DNA from: Russula earlei
Taxonomy: Eukaryota > Basidiomycota > Agaricomycetes > Russulales > Russulaceae
Reading direction: 5' to 3'
DNA length: 64,000 bases
Assembly (NCBI GenBank): GCA_025769875.1
Contig: JAGFNK010000069.1
Location: forward strand, 1-64,000
Positions 36,357-48,544 of the stretch are shown here, in pieces. Under the pieces are notes generated by a model. It was not told the origin of the DNA, did not search any database, and worked only from the letters and a program-made list of their open reading frames with translations. Each line of letters opens with the position of its first letter. Positions within the stretch are counted from its first letter, which is position 1. The position numbers and the translations under genes are program-made.

Positions 36357-38596
36357 ATGGCCTCTGGTTCAGAAACCACAGCATTATCCGAAGAGCTCTT
36401 CAAATACTTTGGATCTACCCCTGGATGCGATGACCCCTTCATTGGAGAATGTGCGTCAGCGCTGCTCTCCATCGCAGGCTTTTAACAACGCGACTTGTAG
36501 GCGTTGATCTCTGCAAAACTTTCAATTTCACCCCAGAGAATCTCTACTATAAGTGGGAGTCCACCGTCCTCTCACCAAGCGGGATTGGAAATCGATACAT
36601 CGACCGCACTACCCCTTCTGCTATCAAGTCTGCCATCATGCCAAAGCTCAATAAGGACGCCCCTACTCAGGGCATCAAAACCGAATTTGGCCTGCGGAAA
36701 TCAAGGGGTCCTCAGGCGGCCATGATGGACCTCATAAATCGGCGGAACGTGAATCTCTACCATGTCGGCCTTCTGGACACAACCTCGACCTTGCCATCCC
36801 CGTTTGCGACGCGTCGAAACGTCGGGAAGGCAGGAACAAACAAGATCGCGTTCGAATCTTACGATGGGGAAGATGTCTCCCGGAATAGACGAAATTGTAC
36901 GCGTTACAGTGCTTCGCGGCGACGTTGTCCTCTCAGCCGCTGAAATCAGATAAATATATGTACGAGAAGATCTCAGAGCGAAGTGAGGGTGAGTGCAATC
37001 TGTGATGAGACAAATAACTAGTCAATGTGACGCCTCAAATAGCCCTAGACGAGCGCATAGATGAGCTAGCAGACCTCGTCCGTCAACACTACGGCTTCCC
37101 TGAACTGGGAGACCCATCTGCCTCGACTGACGTGAGTTAATTGGTATAGCTTCCGCGGCCTCTTTCATCAATGTCTCCCAGGAAGCAGTGATCGTTGTTG
37201 GTCGTATTACTCTTGACGCAGAGGCTTCGTCTGGTTCTGGAAAGCTCAACGAGGCTAGTGTACATATCGAATCATCACGAATGATGGGATCCGGCGTCCG
37301 TGTCCCTCTGAAGTTTATGCCAAACCTCAAAGTACGTGGAGGTCCCAAAGGGCAGGCCAATATTTCCTTGTTTCCTGGTGCAATTGTCGCCTTGAAGGGA
37401 AGAAATGGGGGTGGGGGCTGGTTTTCAGTCTCCGAGTTCATCACGGTTAGGTTCACTTGTCGGTTTCATCGGCACATATTCCTCATGTGCCGCTAGTTGC
37501 CTCTTCTTCCTTCTACCTCGTCTACCTTTCTGGGCGACGCGTCGAAGCAAGAACCTCGAGGAACGTCGATTTCCATGACGATAGCTTGCGGTCCTTTCAC
37601 AGCTGATTCTGATCTCTCATTCAAGCCTTGGTCATCGCTGCTAAAAAGCTTAATGTCACAGAAGCCAGGGGTGGTGCTCTTGGTCAGCACAATCTACGGT
37701 CCCTGGGTCTTGCTAATGTCGCTCTCAGATTGGGCCATTCGTAGATTCGAACAATGAAAAGATCAAGACTGGTGATGCCGATCAAACACCTACGGAGCTC
37801 TTCCACACCCAGTTCACAGAGAACTTACACGAATTCCTGGAAGTGTCCCCAAATAGTTTGGTTTTGATCGTCCCTAGTGTGAGGGATATGACTAGCCATC
37901 ATTGCGTTTATCCGCAGTCTCCACTCGATATTTCTAGTCTATCTAGGGATCCCGTGGGTTAACTATCAAGCCCTTACCTCAAATCGACTGATGCATCTTA
38001 GCGGATAAAACTCCTCTCAAATCCATGTCGATTCTCCCTGAACGGATTTACATTTGCCGTGACTAGTATGGATGTGTTATTTCATCTACGGAAGGAACAG
38101 CTCGTGCTGCAAGTGGAGGAGGTAGAGTCTTATGATGTAGATGGGCAACCAACAGCCACAGATACCATGACGAGCTTGGCTCGACACATATTGCAGCAGA
38201 GAAGGTTCGTCCTTCCACCGTCTTGGCTCCATTTTATGGATCACTCACTACCTTGTTAGCTTCTATCCACTGTTCCCAACTCCTCTTGATCTCGCACATG
38301 AAGTGAACCTTGATGTCTCTCATCTTGAACATCTTGCGCTGTGTCACGAGGAGAGAGCATCTGCTCCGGACGTGTTAATTGTTCCAAGCCGGTTGAAACA
38401 CTTCTCAAAGGTACGTGAGTTACTTGTGCATTTATGTCATCAAATTGTGCTGCTTTTCAAGGTCGTGGATCACACTGTTGCCGTAAACCCATCTTTCATT
38501 TCGAAACATATCTCAGCAAATATCGTATTTGGAGGGAGCGGAGAGGGACCTCTTTCATCTCGAATTAAGGTCGATGTAGGGAAATTTTTAGAATGA
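36357..38596 (+). CDS. pol12: DNA polymerase alpha-primase subunit B (POL12)
   Basis: Regulatory B subunit of the primase complex that starts replication primers. Start ATG 36357: MASGSETTALSEELFKYFGS, spliced after GE to CVDLCKTFNFTPENLYYKWE. Then IPHL-type linker segments, YHVGLLDTTSTLPSPFATRR and ERIDELADLVRQHYGFPELG. The OB-fold region is EAVIVVGRITLDAEASSGSG, MMGSGVRVPLKFM and SLFPGAIVALKGRN. The inactive phosphoesterase part includes IACGPFT, LGLANVALRLGPFVD, LVLIVPSVRDMTSHHCVYPQ, KLLSNPCRFSLNGFTFAVTS and DVLFHLRKEQLV. The C-terminus APDVLIVPSRLKHFSK and IKVDVGKFLE ends at TGA 38594-38596. All expected blocks are present in order over several exons. It is divergent from CHL1. Confidence 0.94.
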
Positions 38597-38747
38597 GTAC
38601 TATTCGTGTATTTTGTGTCCAAGCAGATTTCCCCTCCCACCCACCCGCGGGAAGGAAAACGTGACGGATGCGGACTCCCCGCAGTTGGGCCTGCTGTACA
38701 CATGAGCCTCACTCCGTTCTTCTCTATCATCTTCCAAAAAGCCTGAA

Positions 38748-40306
38748 ATGGGCGCTGGTCAGTCTACAGGCTCACATCCGCAGCCCCCAGCTCGTGCGCT
38801 CCACGTCCTGCGCGTGACACCATCTTCACCCGCCTCGCAGACGAACATCGAAGCCTTCTTCGACTTTTTGGTCGGTTTCGAAGGAGGCACACACTCATCA
38901 CCGAAAGCGCTGGATGCCGCCGAGCTCGAGGCGATTGTGGAGAAGAACGAAGGCAAGAACCTGAACCTGCTCGTCTGGAACAGCAAATCGCAGTCGACGA
39001 GAGGTCAGTGGCAGCCACGTACCTCGTCGAAAGTCGTCTCATAGCCTGACCTTGGCTCTCTAGTCGTTCAGATTACACCTTCGCGAACGTGGTCTCAGCA
39101 GACCCTCTCCACAAATGGCTCCAAGGATGCGGAGCCTGGCTCGCAGCCCTCCCTGCTCGGCCTCAGCATGCGTGTATGCGAACCTGAGTTTGCGCTTGAA
39201 AATGTCTGGCATGTCTTGGACGTCCTGGAAGGAAGCCCAGCAGAAAGTGCTGGGCTCGTTCCCTACGGTGACTGGATTGTAGGGTGGTCGGGAGGTGTGC
39301 TAAGCGCAGAAGGTGACTTTTACGATGTTGTGGAGGCCGTGAGTCCCCATTTTATGATGATGTCCGGCTACCATTGACCCCTAGAAGCATATTGACAAGC
39401 CTCTTCGTGTCTACGTTTACTCGTATGACTTTGAGTGCGTCTTATGTCTACTCCCCCACATTCCGTCGTCTAACCTATATCAGCACGATTCGGGAAGTGG
39501 TCCTAGTTCCCAATCGGCAGTGGGGAGGCGAGGGGCTACTCGGCTGTGTCTTTGGGTAACTTTCATGAGTACGGTGCTACACCAGAGCTCTCATGTGCCA
39601 TACAGGTTTGGCCTTTTGCATCGGATCCCCCCGATCCCTCCCGATCGCCAGCCCGGTGCTCTTCCTCCAGAGTTGCGTGACTCTGCCGAATTCGAAGAAC
39701 AGGCGCTATACGGTCCAGCGGATGGGATATCGGACCCGCTTGATCTCGAACCCTCTTCGAATGTTTATGAACAGCCACAGCCGTTCTTCTCCCCCCCTCT
39801 CTCACATGATTACAGCTACACTTATTCCAATCGCGGTGCTGCTCTTTTCCGACAGTCGTCAACAATTCCGGAGGAGTATGAAGGGACAGAGAGCCATCCA
39901 CAATCTTCCCGTTCCTCTCTGGATCTTCGATATAATGATAGGAATCATCTCCGTCACCACCATGGCCATGACCATCATCGCGACCATGGTCGAGTTGGGG
40001 CACTACAAAACTCGCATCGAAGTCCAATCCGCAGTTCGTCCTTGGCCCAAGATGTACACTCCAATGGTGATTCGAGATCATGACCTATTCCATGCCTCTC
40101 ACCCAAGTGCTTAATCGGTTAAAGGTCTCCCATATGGCAGTGTTCTATCCCCTTATGGTGCAGCGAGAGGCAGCCAGGCTCTCCCCGACGTACACATTAA
40201 CGGCGCTCACAGAAGAAATGAAGATCTCGACGGACAAGCTAGCGTGGCGGAGACTGAGAGCACGGAGGGTGTCTCGGAGCAGGATAGCTTGACGAGCGTG
40301 GAATAG
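38748..40306 (+). CDS. grh1: Golgi reassembly-stacking protein homologue (GRASP/Grh1)
   Basis: Peripheral membrane protein of the early Golgi/ER exit sites with two PDZ-like GRASP domains. Start MGAGQSTGSHPQPPARALHV: Gly-2 and the short N-terminus allow N-myristoylation or acetylation. GRASP1 contains TNIEAFFDFLVGFEGG and LNLLVWNSKSQSTR. GRASP2 contains LLGLSMRVCEPEFALENVWH, VLEGSPAESAGLVPYGDWIV, VVEAHIDKPLRVYVYSYDFD and QWGGEGLLGCVFGFGLLHR. The C-terminal half is low complexity (Pro, Ser, a His/Asp-rich stretch). The last intron 40067-40124 joins HSNG to LPYGSVLSPYGAARG, giving an acidic tail and stop TAG 40304-40306. Grh1 proteins support COPII tethering and unconventional secretion. Confidence 0.93.
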
Positions 40307-40467
40307 TCTCCCCGGTACCCATTTGATTAGTAGTAGCACCACGTTTGTTATTCAATTCTGCGGGGGGTCACGAGCAGCCGGGGCTCGAATTGGCGCTGCA
40401 AACGTCTCTTCACTGCACTGCCACTCAGTTGACAGCGCCGGTGGTATATCATCAACAGTGATTCGAA

Positions 40468-43042
40468 TGGACCAAGTGGATTCCCCTATCCTTCTCCCTC
40501 AAACCCCCCGTCGTCGAACCCGCCATCGCACTTCGTCAATCGCCTCGCAACCCACCTTCCGCTCGGATGGGTCCTTGAAACCTTCCCACCGGTCTCTTTC
40601 ACCCAACATGCGGCCTTGGCCCTCTTCTCTCCCCAAGTATGGTCTCAGTGGTCACGTAACTCAGGATAACTGACACGCCCCCTCTGACACGAAGTGGGTC
40701 CTACCCGGAGATCCTCGCCCCTGTGCCACGGCGCCACCACGCGTTACAGCCAACCACCGCACTGGCGGACGCCTGGCTGCGTACGCCCTCCCCTCCGTTG
40801 TCCTTGCGCGGATCGGGACAGCACGGCCACGCGAGCTTCGGCGCCGTCGCGTTCGTCGGGGCGGCCGGGAAAGAGTCCGCGGTGGTGCAGGAGGAGCAGG
40901 GGTTCGGTCGTCGGTGGCTGCGCTGGATGCACAAGAACGGCGTCAAGCATTGGGTCGTGCCGTGCACGCTGCTCGCGTCAGTGTTGGTGCGCTGGTGCGT
41001 CGGACTGGGTTCCTATTCCGGTACGTAGCTCAACCAAAGCTTGCCTCCCCGAGAGGCGAGGACATTGCTTTTTTGTTCATATGGCATCTCTCTCCCCCCA
41101 TTTTTTTCAATGAAATAGGGCAGGGGACCCCTCCCATGTTTGGAGACTACGAGGCGCAGCGACATTGGATGGAGCTCACCAACCATCTACCGACGCGACA
41201 ATGGTACACGTACGATCTGCAATATTGGGGTTTGGACTACCCCCCGTTGACCGCCTACCATTCGTGGCTCTGCGGCAAAATGTGGGTGATCTGATCGCCG
41301 CGTCTCCCCCCTCCTCACGACCGTGAACAGCGGATCGTTCATTGACCCGAGCTGGTTTGCGCTGGACACCTCACGGGGCGTCGAGAACCCGACGAGCAAA
41401 CTTTTTATGCGTAGCACCGTCATTCTATCGGACTACGCGATCTACGTTCCCGCCGCGTGGCTCTTTACACGCGTCTGGCATTCTGACCGCTCACGGCGGA
41501 CGCAGGTATTGCTCGGCATCACCCCTCGCGAGAGGCATCTGACTGACGACGACGGGAAAAGAACGGGGCGCTCCTCACGCTCCTCTTTCATCCCGCGCTT
41601 CTCTTGATCGATTTTGGACATTTTCAGTACAATTCTGTCATGTTGGGTGCGTCCTTGGAAAGGCTTTGGGCTGGGAAGCACGCCAACACTAACCATAGGC
41701 CTCACACTCCTCGCCGCCACGAGCTTCATCTCGGGAAGAGACCTCCTCGGGGCCTTCCTCTTTACTTTCAGCTTGGGATTCAAACAGATGGCCCTGTACT
41801 ACGCACCCGCCGTCGGCTCGTATCTCATCGGAAAGTGCCTATATCTGGGCCCAAGGGATGGGTACGTACACCCTTCTTCTGCATGCCCGGTTCGTCTCAT
41901 CAGCAACAGTGCACAGCTTTTCGTTCGTCTCGCGATTGTAACGGCGGGTACCTTCTTACTTCTTTTCCTACCTTTCCTCCCTCCATTCGCCGCGGCCTCG
42001 GCAATTTTGGATCCCATCACGCGCATCTTCCCATTCAACAGGGGCATATTCGAGGACAAAGTGGCCAACTTCTGGTGCGCGACCAACGTGATCGTGAAAT
42101 GGAAGCTCTGGACCACGCAGAGCGCGCTCATGCGGCTGTCCGCCCTTTTCACCTTGGTCGGGTTTTTGGGCGCGGCCATCGCCCCGATACGGGCGTGGCT
42201 GAGGCTGAGAAACCAGGAAAGGGCGACGGGAGTGCCGTCGGTGATGCGGACGGTGCTGCTGCTCGCGCTGCTCAACAGCTCGATGTCCTTCTTCCTGTTC
42301 TCCTTCCAGGTGCACGAGAAGACGATACTGCTTCCCCTGCTTCCGTTGACGCTGCTGCTCTCCACCGCTCCGCACGATTCTCCCACATTCAAGGTAGGCG
42401 TGCTAACGAACAACGTCGGCATTTTCAGGTGCGTCCGTCCGCGTTCGACACCTCATGCGGTGAACCCTCTGCTTTTTCCCCCCTCCCGTAGTATGTGGCC
42501 CCTCCTACGAAAGGACGGGCTCGGGACGCAATACGTCGCCCTCTCTCTGCTGTGGAACCGATTGATCGGCCACGGCCCATATGTTTCCCTGCGGAAAGCG
42601 ACGTTTCTAGACGCGTTCACATGGGTGAGATCAACATTTTTCACATGTAGCCCGGTCGGCTCGCTCAGCGCTCCGTTAAAACCAGGCGGCTTATCTGGGT
42701 TGCGCTCTGCTTCACCTGTTAGAGTTTGCATGTGGCCCGCCGGCACGATATCCGGACTTGTTTCCCGTTCTGAACGTGCTCCTCTGCACGCCCGTCTTCC
42801 TCTTCGCCTGGCTGTGGAGCATCAAGTCTATTATCGAGGCGCGTTGGACGGCCGGTGGGGTCAGCGTCGTTGAGCGGAAGGAGAAGAGGACGAGTTTGGA
42901 TAGAGTGATCTCGAGCGAGAGTTTGGGTGCAGGCGGGGTCAGCTCTGGTCTCGCGCCGCTTGACTTTGACGGTGTGCGGAACAGGCGAGAGAAGGCGACG
43001 AGTCTCGGATACGAATTTAGTAGTAGGAGGGGTGCCAATTAA
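40468..43042 (+). CDS. alg6: Dolichyl-P-Glc:Man9GlcNAc2-PP-dolichol alpha-1,3-glucosyltransferase (ALG6)
   Basis: Polytopic ER-membrane GT-C glucosyltransferase adding the first glucose to the N-glycan precursor. The start at 40468 ([20 protein letters not shown]) gives an unusually long Ser/Arg-rich cytosolic N-terminus before the first membrane helix ([20 protein letters not shown], about 40950-41015). The lumenal catalytic loop [19 protein letters not shown] and [19 protein letters not shown] follows at 41137-41270. Then [92 protein letters not shown] and [20 protein letters not shown]. The stop is at 43042. Several introns were traced; the frame is intact. The [10 protein letters not shown] and FxVHEK motifs identify ALG6/ALG8, and the DYPPLTAYH context fits ALG6. 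Confidence 0.94.
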
Positions 43043-43165
43043 TTAAGGATTTATTTTTTGATTCTCACATGACCGGAACAAGTACGACACGTGATCTCCC
43101 CGAGATACCTGTGCCGAGCCAGGCAAAGCCACCACGCTGCCGCCCCTTCTCGTCCTCGCCTCATC

Positions 43166-44538
43166 ATGTCATCCACCGTTTTACATGCATCCCGTCGCCA
43201 TATCACATCCCGCTTGAACCCCTTACGTTCCTTATCAATAGAGACAACCTCATCCTCAGACGATTTACACCCGCCACCCCCCCCTTCTAAACATTCCACC
43301 GCGAAACTTCGGACACGACTGTCCCCAGCACCACGCCCCACCGTCCCGCATCGACACCAGGTCCTTCCGAATCTCCCTGCAAATTTCGGCCGAAATCAGC
43401 TCTTGTCGGTGCCCAACTCGACACGCGCGTTGCTCGAGAGCATAGTCGCTGATTTCGACGCCCCCATACGATACGCCTTTGCGTATGGCTCGGGCGTATT
43501 CGAGCAGGACGGGTATCAGGCAGAGAGGGATGCCCCGATGCTCGACTTTTTGTTCGCGGTGACGCACCCCGCTCATTTCCACTCGATCAACATGGCGCGG
43601 AACCCATCACACTACGCCATGTACGCGCGGACGTTGGGCTCCTCTTTCGTGAGCAGGGTTCAGGAGTTCGGGCCCGGAGTGTGGTTCAACGCCTTTGTGC
43701 AAGTTAAAGGCAGGGTATGTGATCCCTTTCTTATCGACCATCGAAGATCTTACTTACCTCCGCCCCTCGCCTCCCCCCCCCAGACCATAAAATATGGCGT
43801 CACGTCAGTGGACAACCTCTGCTCCGACCTGCTCAATTGGAACTCGCTTTACCTTTCCGGGCGTATGCACAAGCCATTAAGGATTATCAAGGATGACGCC
43901 CGGGTGCGGTTGACGCAGCAGGTCAACCTGACATCCGCAGTGCGGGCGGCGCTCTTGACGCTACCGGCCGAATTCAGCGAGAAGCAGCTGTTTGAGACTA
44001 TCGCCGGCATCTCTTACAGCGGTGATCCTAGGATGGTCCTTCCGGGAGAGAATCGCGGCAAGGTGGGGAACATTGTTCGGAAACAAGGCCTACAATTTCG
44101 CGAGCTGTACTGCCGACTTGTCACCGGCTTGCCAGGTGTGCATTGGCCCGCAGATTCGTCGACGATTCAGCAGGACACAAGCCCCATCGCTCGGGTCGCC
44201 CACCTGAAGAAGCTTCCGCCAGTTCTCTTGAGAAGGGTCCGTGGGCGGTATGCGAGTGATAGTTCGATTCCAACGTTCGAAAGCGACGAGACAGCGTACT
44301 GGCAGCGCATCGCGGGAGACGAACAGCTACCGTTGGTTCTTCGCAACGGTGAGTCATCAGCCACGTAGGCTTGTCGGGCTGGATCTGACTATCCGATGCA
44401 GAGATGAGTGGGATTGTGCGTTATCCCGCGACGGTTCAGACGTTGAAAGGAGTCGTCAGCGGTGGGCCTGTAGTCGCTGTCCGGTACGGCATGGATAAAC
44501 TGAGAAAATGGTGGACCGGTTCTAAAGCGGATATGTAG
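43166..44538 (+). CDS. tam41: Mitochondrial phosphatidate cytidylyltransferase TAM41
   Basis: Matrix-side inner-membrane enzyme making CDP-diacylglycerol for cardiolipin. The start MSSTVLHASRRHITSRLNPL is a basic presequence. Next is the nucleotidyltransferase core FAYGSGVFEQDGYQ and PMLDFLFAVTHPAHFHSINM (GSG and D-x-x-FAV catalytic elements). ARNPSHYAM, WFNAFVQVKGRTIKYGV (after a 63-nt intron near 43717-43783), NWNSLYLSGRMHKPLRII, SVDNLCSDLLNW and YSGDPRMVLPGENRGKVGNI follow. The last exon reads EMSGIVRYPATVQTLKGVVS and GMDKLRKWWTGSKADM, TAG 44536-44538. Complete and intact. The repeat island begins within about 15 bp of its stop codon. Confidence 0.95.
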
Positions 44539-44550
44539 TATCATTCATAG

Positions 44551-44821
44551 ATAATCACATCACATCATCTGATCTGTGAGGTGCCAGGGGTACCATCTGC
44601 ATCCTGCCAAGGTCCTTGGGGTACCCATTGATCTCGTTCTGCCATTCCTTGAACTGGATCAGCTCATTTTTGCTTCTATGACGTAGCTTGTATCCCACAT
44701 CGTGTTTCATGCACACCGACCTTCCTTATTGACTCTTTGAATGTCTGACCAGAGCTTCCTTGGCATTTCTACAACCACAACAGACGCTTCTCATGACCAT
44801 GGCCCAACCACCTTCTCCCTT
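44551..44821 (+). repeat. Decayed duplicate of the NDK-like gene's promoter and first codons
   Basis: Similar over its length to 59235-59546, the promoter and 5' coding end of the NDK-like gene. It includes the start (44741, MSDQSFLGISTTTTDASHDH versus MSDQSFLGVSTTTTDASHDH). By eye, 11 of 14 aligned CpG sites in the right copy are TpG or CpA here. A short deletion follows codon 25, and the match ends at 44821, where repeat sequence begins. It cannot encode a functional protein. Confidence 0.85.
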
Positions 44822-44977
44822 GATTACTCATCTCAATCTCTTGTCACTCAGAATTGTGCCCATCTTCTAAGGGAAAAACTGTACCCAAATAGGATTATGG
44901 ATTATCACCTTTGCTTCCAGGGAACAGGATGTGACAGCATAAAGATCTTTACCCACTCTGAAGTATAGAAGCCCATT
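44822..44977 (-). pseudogene. Truncated piece of the trypsin-like repetitive protein family (copy A, distal part)
   Basis: Bases about 44860-44976 match 49900-50033 in copy A' (the HHILFPGSEGN region, minus strand). This is the left end of copy A, cut off by the junction with the duplicated NDK promoter and separated from the rest of copy A by the LTR at 44978-46383. Confidence 0.7.
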
Positions 44978-46383
44978 TGTGCTGAGATTACCACTGCCCT
45001 GGTACTGTACCAATTAAATCAATTCATCACCCCATGTGACCTGTGACTAATAATGGTTTTGTCAGGTTGGGGTATTTTGTTGTGACCTGCAAAAACTTTT
45101 TGTCAGGGTTACAAAATTTGGAATTTTATGTAATTTCAATATGTTGCAATGCTGTACTGTAGGGAGTTGAGGGACATGCAAATTGTGATGCTGACCGGTC
45201 CAAGTGGAAAGAGGAGAGAAGGGGGGGGGGGAGGAGCAAGTGGTTTATGCAACTATTGAGGCTTCTTGCTTTTCTCAGGCAGGGGTGATTGGGTCACAAA
45301 GAAGGATTCTTATTAACTGTGCTACTACAGGGAAGCCAGGGTGTTTATGTATAGGACAGTACAAAGGAGAATATGAAAAGAATCAGAGGACCTTGAAAGG
45401 GAGGGAGAGCCATGAAAGGGAATTGAGACTGGTCAAGGCAGTTGAGGTGGTCATGAAAGGCTTTGAGATGCGAACATGTCAAGTGTGCTAGGGCATGGTG
45501 TGTGTGCATGTGGTTGGTGGTGAGGACTGGGCAATATGGTTGAGGTCTTGACATCAGGTGTGAGGTCATTGGCATGTGGTTGGTGGTGAATGGCCTGGAA
45601 TTGAGTCTTGTGGGCATATGGCATATGCATGGTTGGTGGCAAGGGCTTGATGTTGGGTGCAAGGGAGGTGGCTTGCATGTGCAGTTGGTGGCAAGGAGTG
45701 GGTGAGCTGAGGCAAAGGAAAGGAGGAGGCATCATGTTGTGTTGCATTGCATTTCTGCATGACATGGTTCTATGGCCTGCCATACTGTAATCCTTGCACA
45801 TCTGTTGCCATGATGATGCTGATGGATTGGATGTGGAATGATGATAATATAGTACTATCTATTCCAATGGAGACTTTTGTCATCAGAAAATGCCCTTAAG
45901 CAATTTTTAACATTTTTAGGACCTTTTGAAAACATTTTTATGACCAAAATATGGTTCTGTCACCAGGCTCTGGGACCTGTGACATTTGTGACATTTCATC
46001 AAATCAGGTAGGCCTGTGACCTGTGACTGACAGATTGATTTAATTGGTACAGTATATTGTGATGTAATCACAGCTGAGGTGCATTGACATGTCAGCTCAC
46101 ATAGCCTGAGTGTTACTGGCTCAGCTCATATACTGCAGTATGTGCTGGTTATAATGATAACTTGATTGATTACTAACAACTGATCCTCACTGATCTTGTT
46201 TGATACACGATGGTAGTTACCCTGACCTTACTTGGAGATGCTTTCAGGTACTTAAGAGCATTGTAGTTTGAGTAGATTGCTTCAGTTTTGTCTTACACAA
46301 ACTGAACTCTTGTTTGATAGATCTGTTTCAATCACCAATAGATCTGCTGCAATCTTATCCATAACCTACACTGCCATTCAACA
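44978..46383 (+). mobile_element. Solo LTR (family Y), interrupted by an inverted-repeat element
   Basis: TG...CA ends (TGTGCTGAG at 44978, CATTCAACA ending 46383). Flanking CATT occurs at 44974-44977 and 46384-46387, fitting a target duplication. Copy A' shows the uninterrupted site near 50025-50035. The LTR part 46058-46383 matches, inverted, the solo LTR at 57995-58455. A 1048-bp inverted-repeat element sits inside it. Confidence 0.7.
45005..46052. mobile_element. Inverted-repeat DNA element with TA target duplication
   Basis: 19-bp perfect terminal inverted repeats (CTGTACCAATTAAATCAAT) at 45005-45023 and 46034-46052, flanked by TA at 45003-45004 and 46053-46054. The interior has G/T-rich low-complexity sequence and no transposase, so it is a non-autonomous element, Tc1/mariner-like by its TA target. 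Part of the interior (about 45240-45370) is also found around 52040-52700. Confidence 0.7.
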
Positions 46384-47219
46384 CATTGTTCTCTTGATAT
46401 TGAGGGTCTTCAAGCCAGCAATAGGCAGGCAAGGTGAGTAGTCATAGAATCAATGACAGCCTTGAGGGAGTCACCATCTAAGATGGGTTTAAACAGTTCT
46501 GGACCACAGAAATGTCAGAAAATTGGGAGGGCAATTACAATGGATTTTATTGCATTATATTAACAATATAATGCAATAAAATCCATTGTAATTGCCCTCC
46601 CAATTTTCCAACATTTAAGCTCCTGGCCACTGACTCATAGTACACAACATCAATATCAGAAATGCTGTGTTCCTTGAGGAGATTAAGAATGTTGTTGGAA
46701 GAGTGGAATGCAACCTCACCAGTGAGAGTATCAGACAAGACTCCTACCTGAATTGTGATGGGGTGGTAACAACTGTATGGGGCAACCTTGATGTCAATAT
46801 TATCATCCTTATTGTCTTTGTTGTCCTTATTATCCTCATCGTCCTCATCATACTTATAATCCTGGTTCTCCTCAACTCAGCTGAAATGAACAAGCTCAAT
46901 GGATGAAAACTGGATGTTTTGATGGTTGAGGAGTTCAACAACCTAGGAACAAATGTTAGTCTGCAGATTCAAGTGCTCTGAGAGGGTCACAAACCTTTGA
47001 ACAAATAGTAGCCCACAGGCCATCCTTGCCAAGTTTGTCATACTTGTAGACTGGCTAAAGCTGCATGGGATGACAATCTTGCTCTAGCCCTGAGGGTGCT
47101 TTGAAGATGTCCTTGGATCTAAAAGATCAACTTAGGACCCCAGTGTCTTGGACCTTGAATACTAAAATATAAGTAAAGGCCCACCTTTACTATTTTGGTA
47201 TTTGAGCTTATAGACATCT
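46384..47219 (-). pseudogene. Decayed copy of the trypsin-like repetitive protein family (copy A)
   Basis: Homologous to 50030-50735 in the same orientation. Minus-strand fragments read DTLTGEVAFHSSNNILNLLK and EHSISDIDVVYYESVARSLN, matching copy A'. It is split by the LTR to its left and by a 91-bp hairpin at 46518-46608. No open frame of any length; CpG-poor. Confidence 0.75.
46518..46608. repeat. Perfect 44-bp-arm hairpin
   Basis: Arms 46518-46561 and 46565-46608 are exact reverse complements with a 3-nt loop. The copy A' sequence lacks this insertion. Confidence 0.95.
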
Positions 47220-48077
47220 GGTTGGGAAAACAACAACTTATGTGAATGACAAAACTGTAACATTTTGAATAACAAAATTTATTATTTTGATACAAATTTG
47301 TAGTAAACAATTTGTGAAATTTTATTTTAGATTTTGTTACAACAGATTCCTGTTACAAAATGATGAAATAGGTAAATAGTATTGATAAGATTTTAGAACA
47401 TACATTATAATACAAAGATTGTAAGTTATTTTAAGATTTTGTGTGAAGCAAAATTGTGAAATTTTTAAAACTGCAAAATTTGGGTTTATGCACTATATAA
47501 AAAATACCCTTTTGTGACTGACAAAAGTGTAACATTTTGAATAACAAAAGCCAATTGTTATATTATAATTGTAAAACAGACTTCTTCTTTATACCATTGG
47601 CATGGTTTGCCTGCAAGATTACAAACCTCCCTTAGCAACAATATTCATTATTTTATTTAATCATTTTGTCACAAGAATTTTATATAACAAAATATGAACT
47701 GAATCCTAAGATTTTTTCCCCTAAAAAATTGTAACATAACATTGACTTTTGTTATTCAAAATGTAACACTTTTGTCAGTCACAAAAGGGTATCTTTCATA
47801 TAGTGTATAAACCCAAATTTTGCAGTTTCAAAAATTTTAGTTTTGTTTCACACAAAATCTTAAAATAATTTATAATTTTTGTAACATAATGTATGTTCTA
47901 AAATCTTGTCAATCCCATTTAATTATTTCATCATTTTGATTTTGTAACAGGAATCTATTGTAACAAAATCTAAAATGAATTTTTGCAAATTGTTTGCTAC
48001 TAATTTGGATCAAAATAATAAATTTTATTATTCAAAATTTTACAGTTTTGTCATTCACACAAGTTGATTTCCCAACC
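47220..48077. mobile_element. AT-rich foldback element
   Basis: Two arms of roughly 330 bp (about 47220-47560 and 47750-48077) are imperfect reverse complements of each other around a 190-bp centre. Outer ends begin GGTTGGGAAA. Inner marks are the blocks reading TTTTGTGACTGACAAAAGTG near 47511 and its complement near 47770. No coding capacity. It lies between copies A and A'. Confidence 0.8.
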
Positions 48078-48544
48078 AGTGAGAGGTTGGCACCAGAGAA
48101 CTCTACCTTGATGACCTCCCAAAGCCAGTACATTGGTGAACAAAACATGATGTCAGAGAAATCAGTTATACCTATGCCACTAGTGAGGAGGGCAACAAAC
48201 TTGCCAAGGGTGTCAACAATGTTAGACTCAGAGTCCCTAATCTTGAAGAATGGACCAGAGTCTTTGTCATAGGAGTGGAGTGCTGCTTTCACTGAATTGA
48301 AGCTGCCTAAGGAAAAGTGATGGCAAACATGAGACTCAAATCCAGTCAAACAACCAATTGTGGTGAGCATGGTGAGGCCATGTTTTATAACATATTGCAT
48401 GATGTGGCTTTGATCATATCTCTTCAGCAAAGAGAATGCCTTAGAGCTTGAGGAGATGATTGGGTGGATAAGCAAAATCAGATGGTGCATCAATGCAAAG
48501 GTACATCAATGTGACAAACTTGGCAGTGTCAATCTCAGGGCCCA

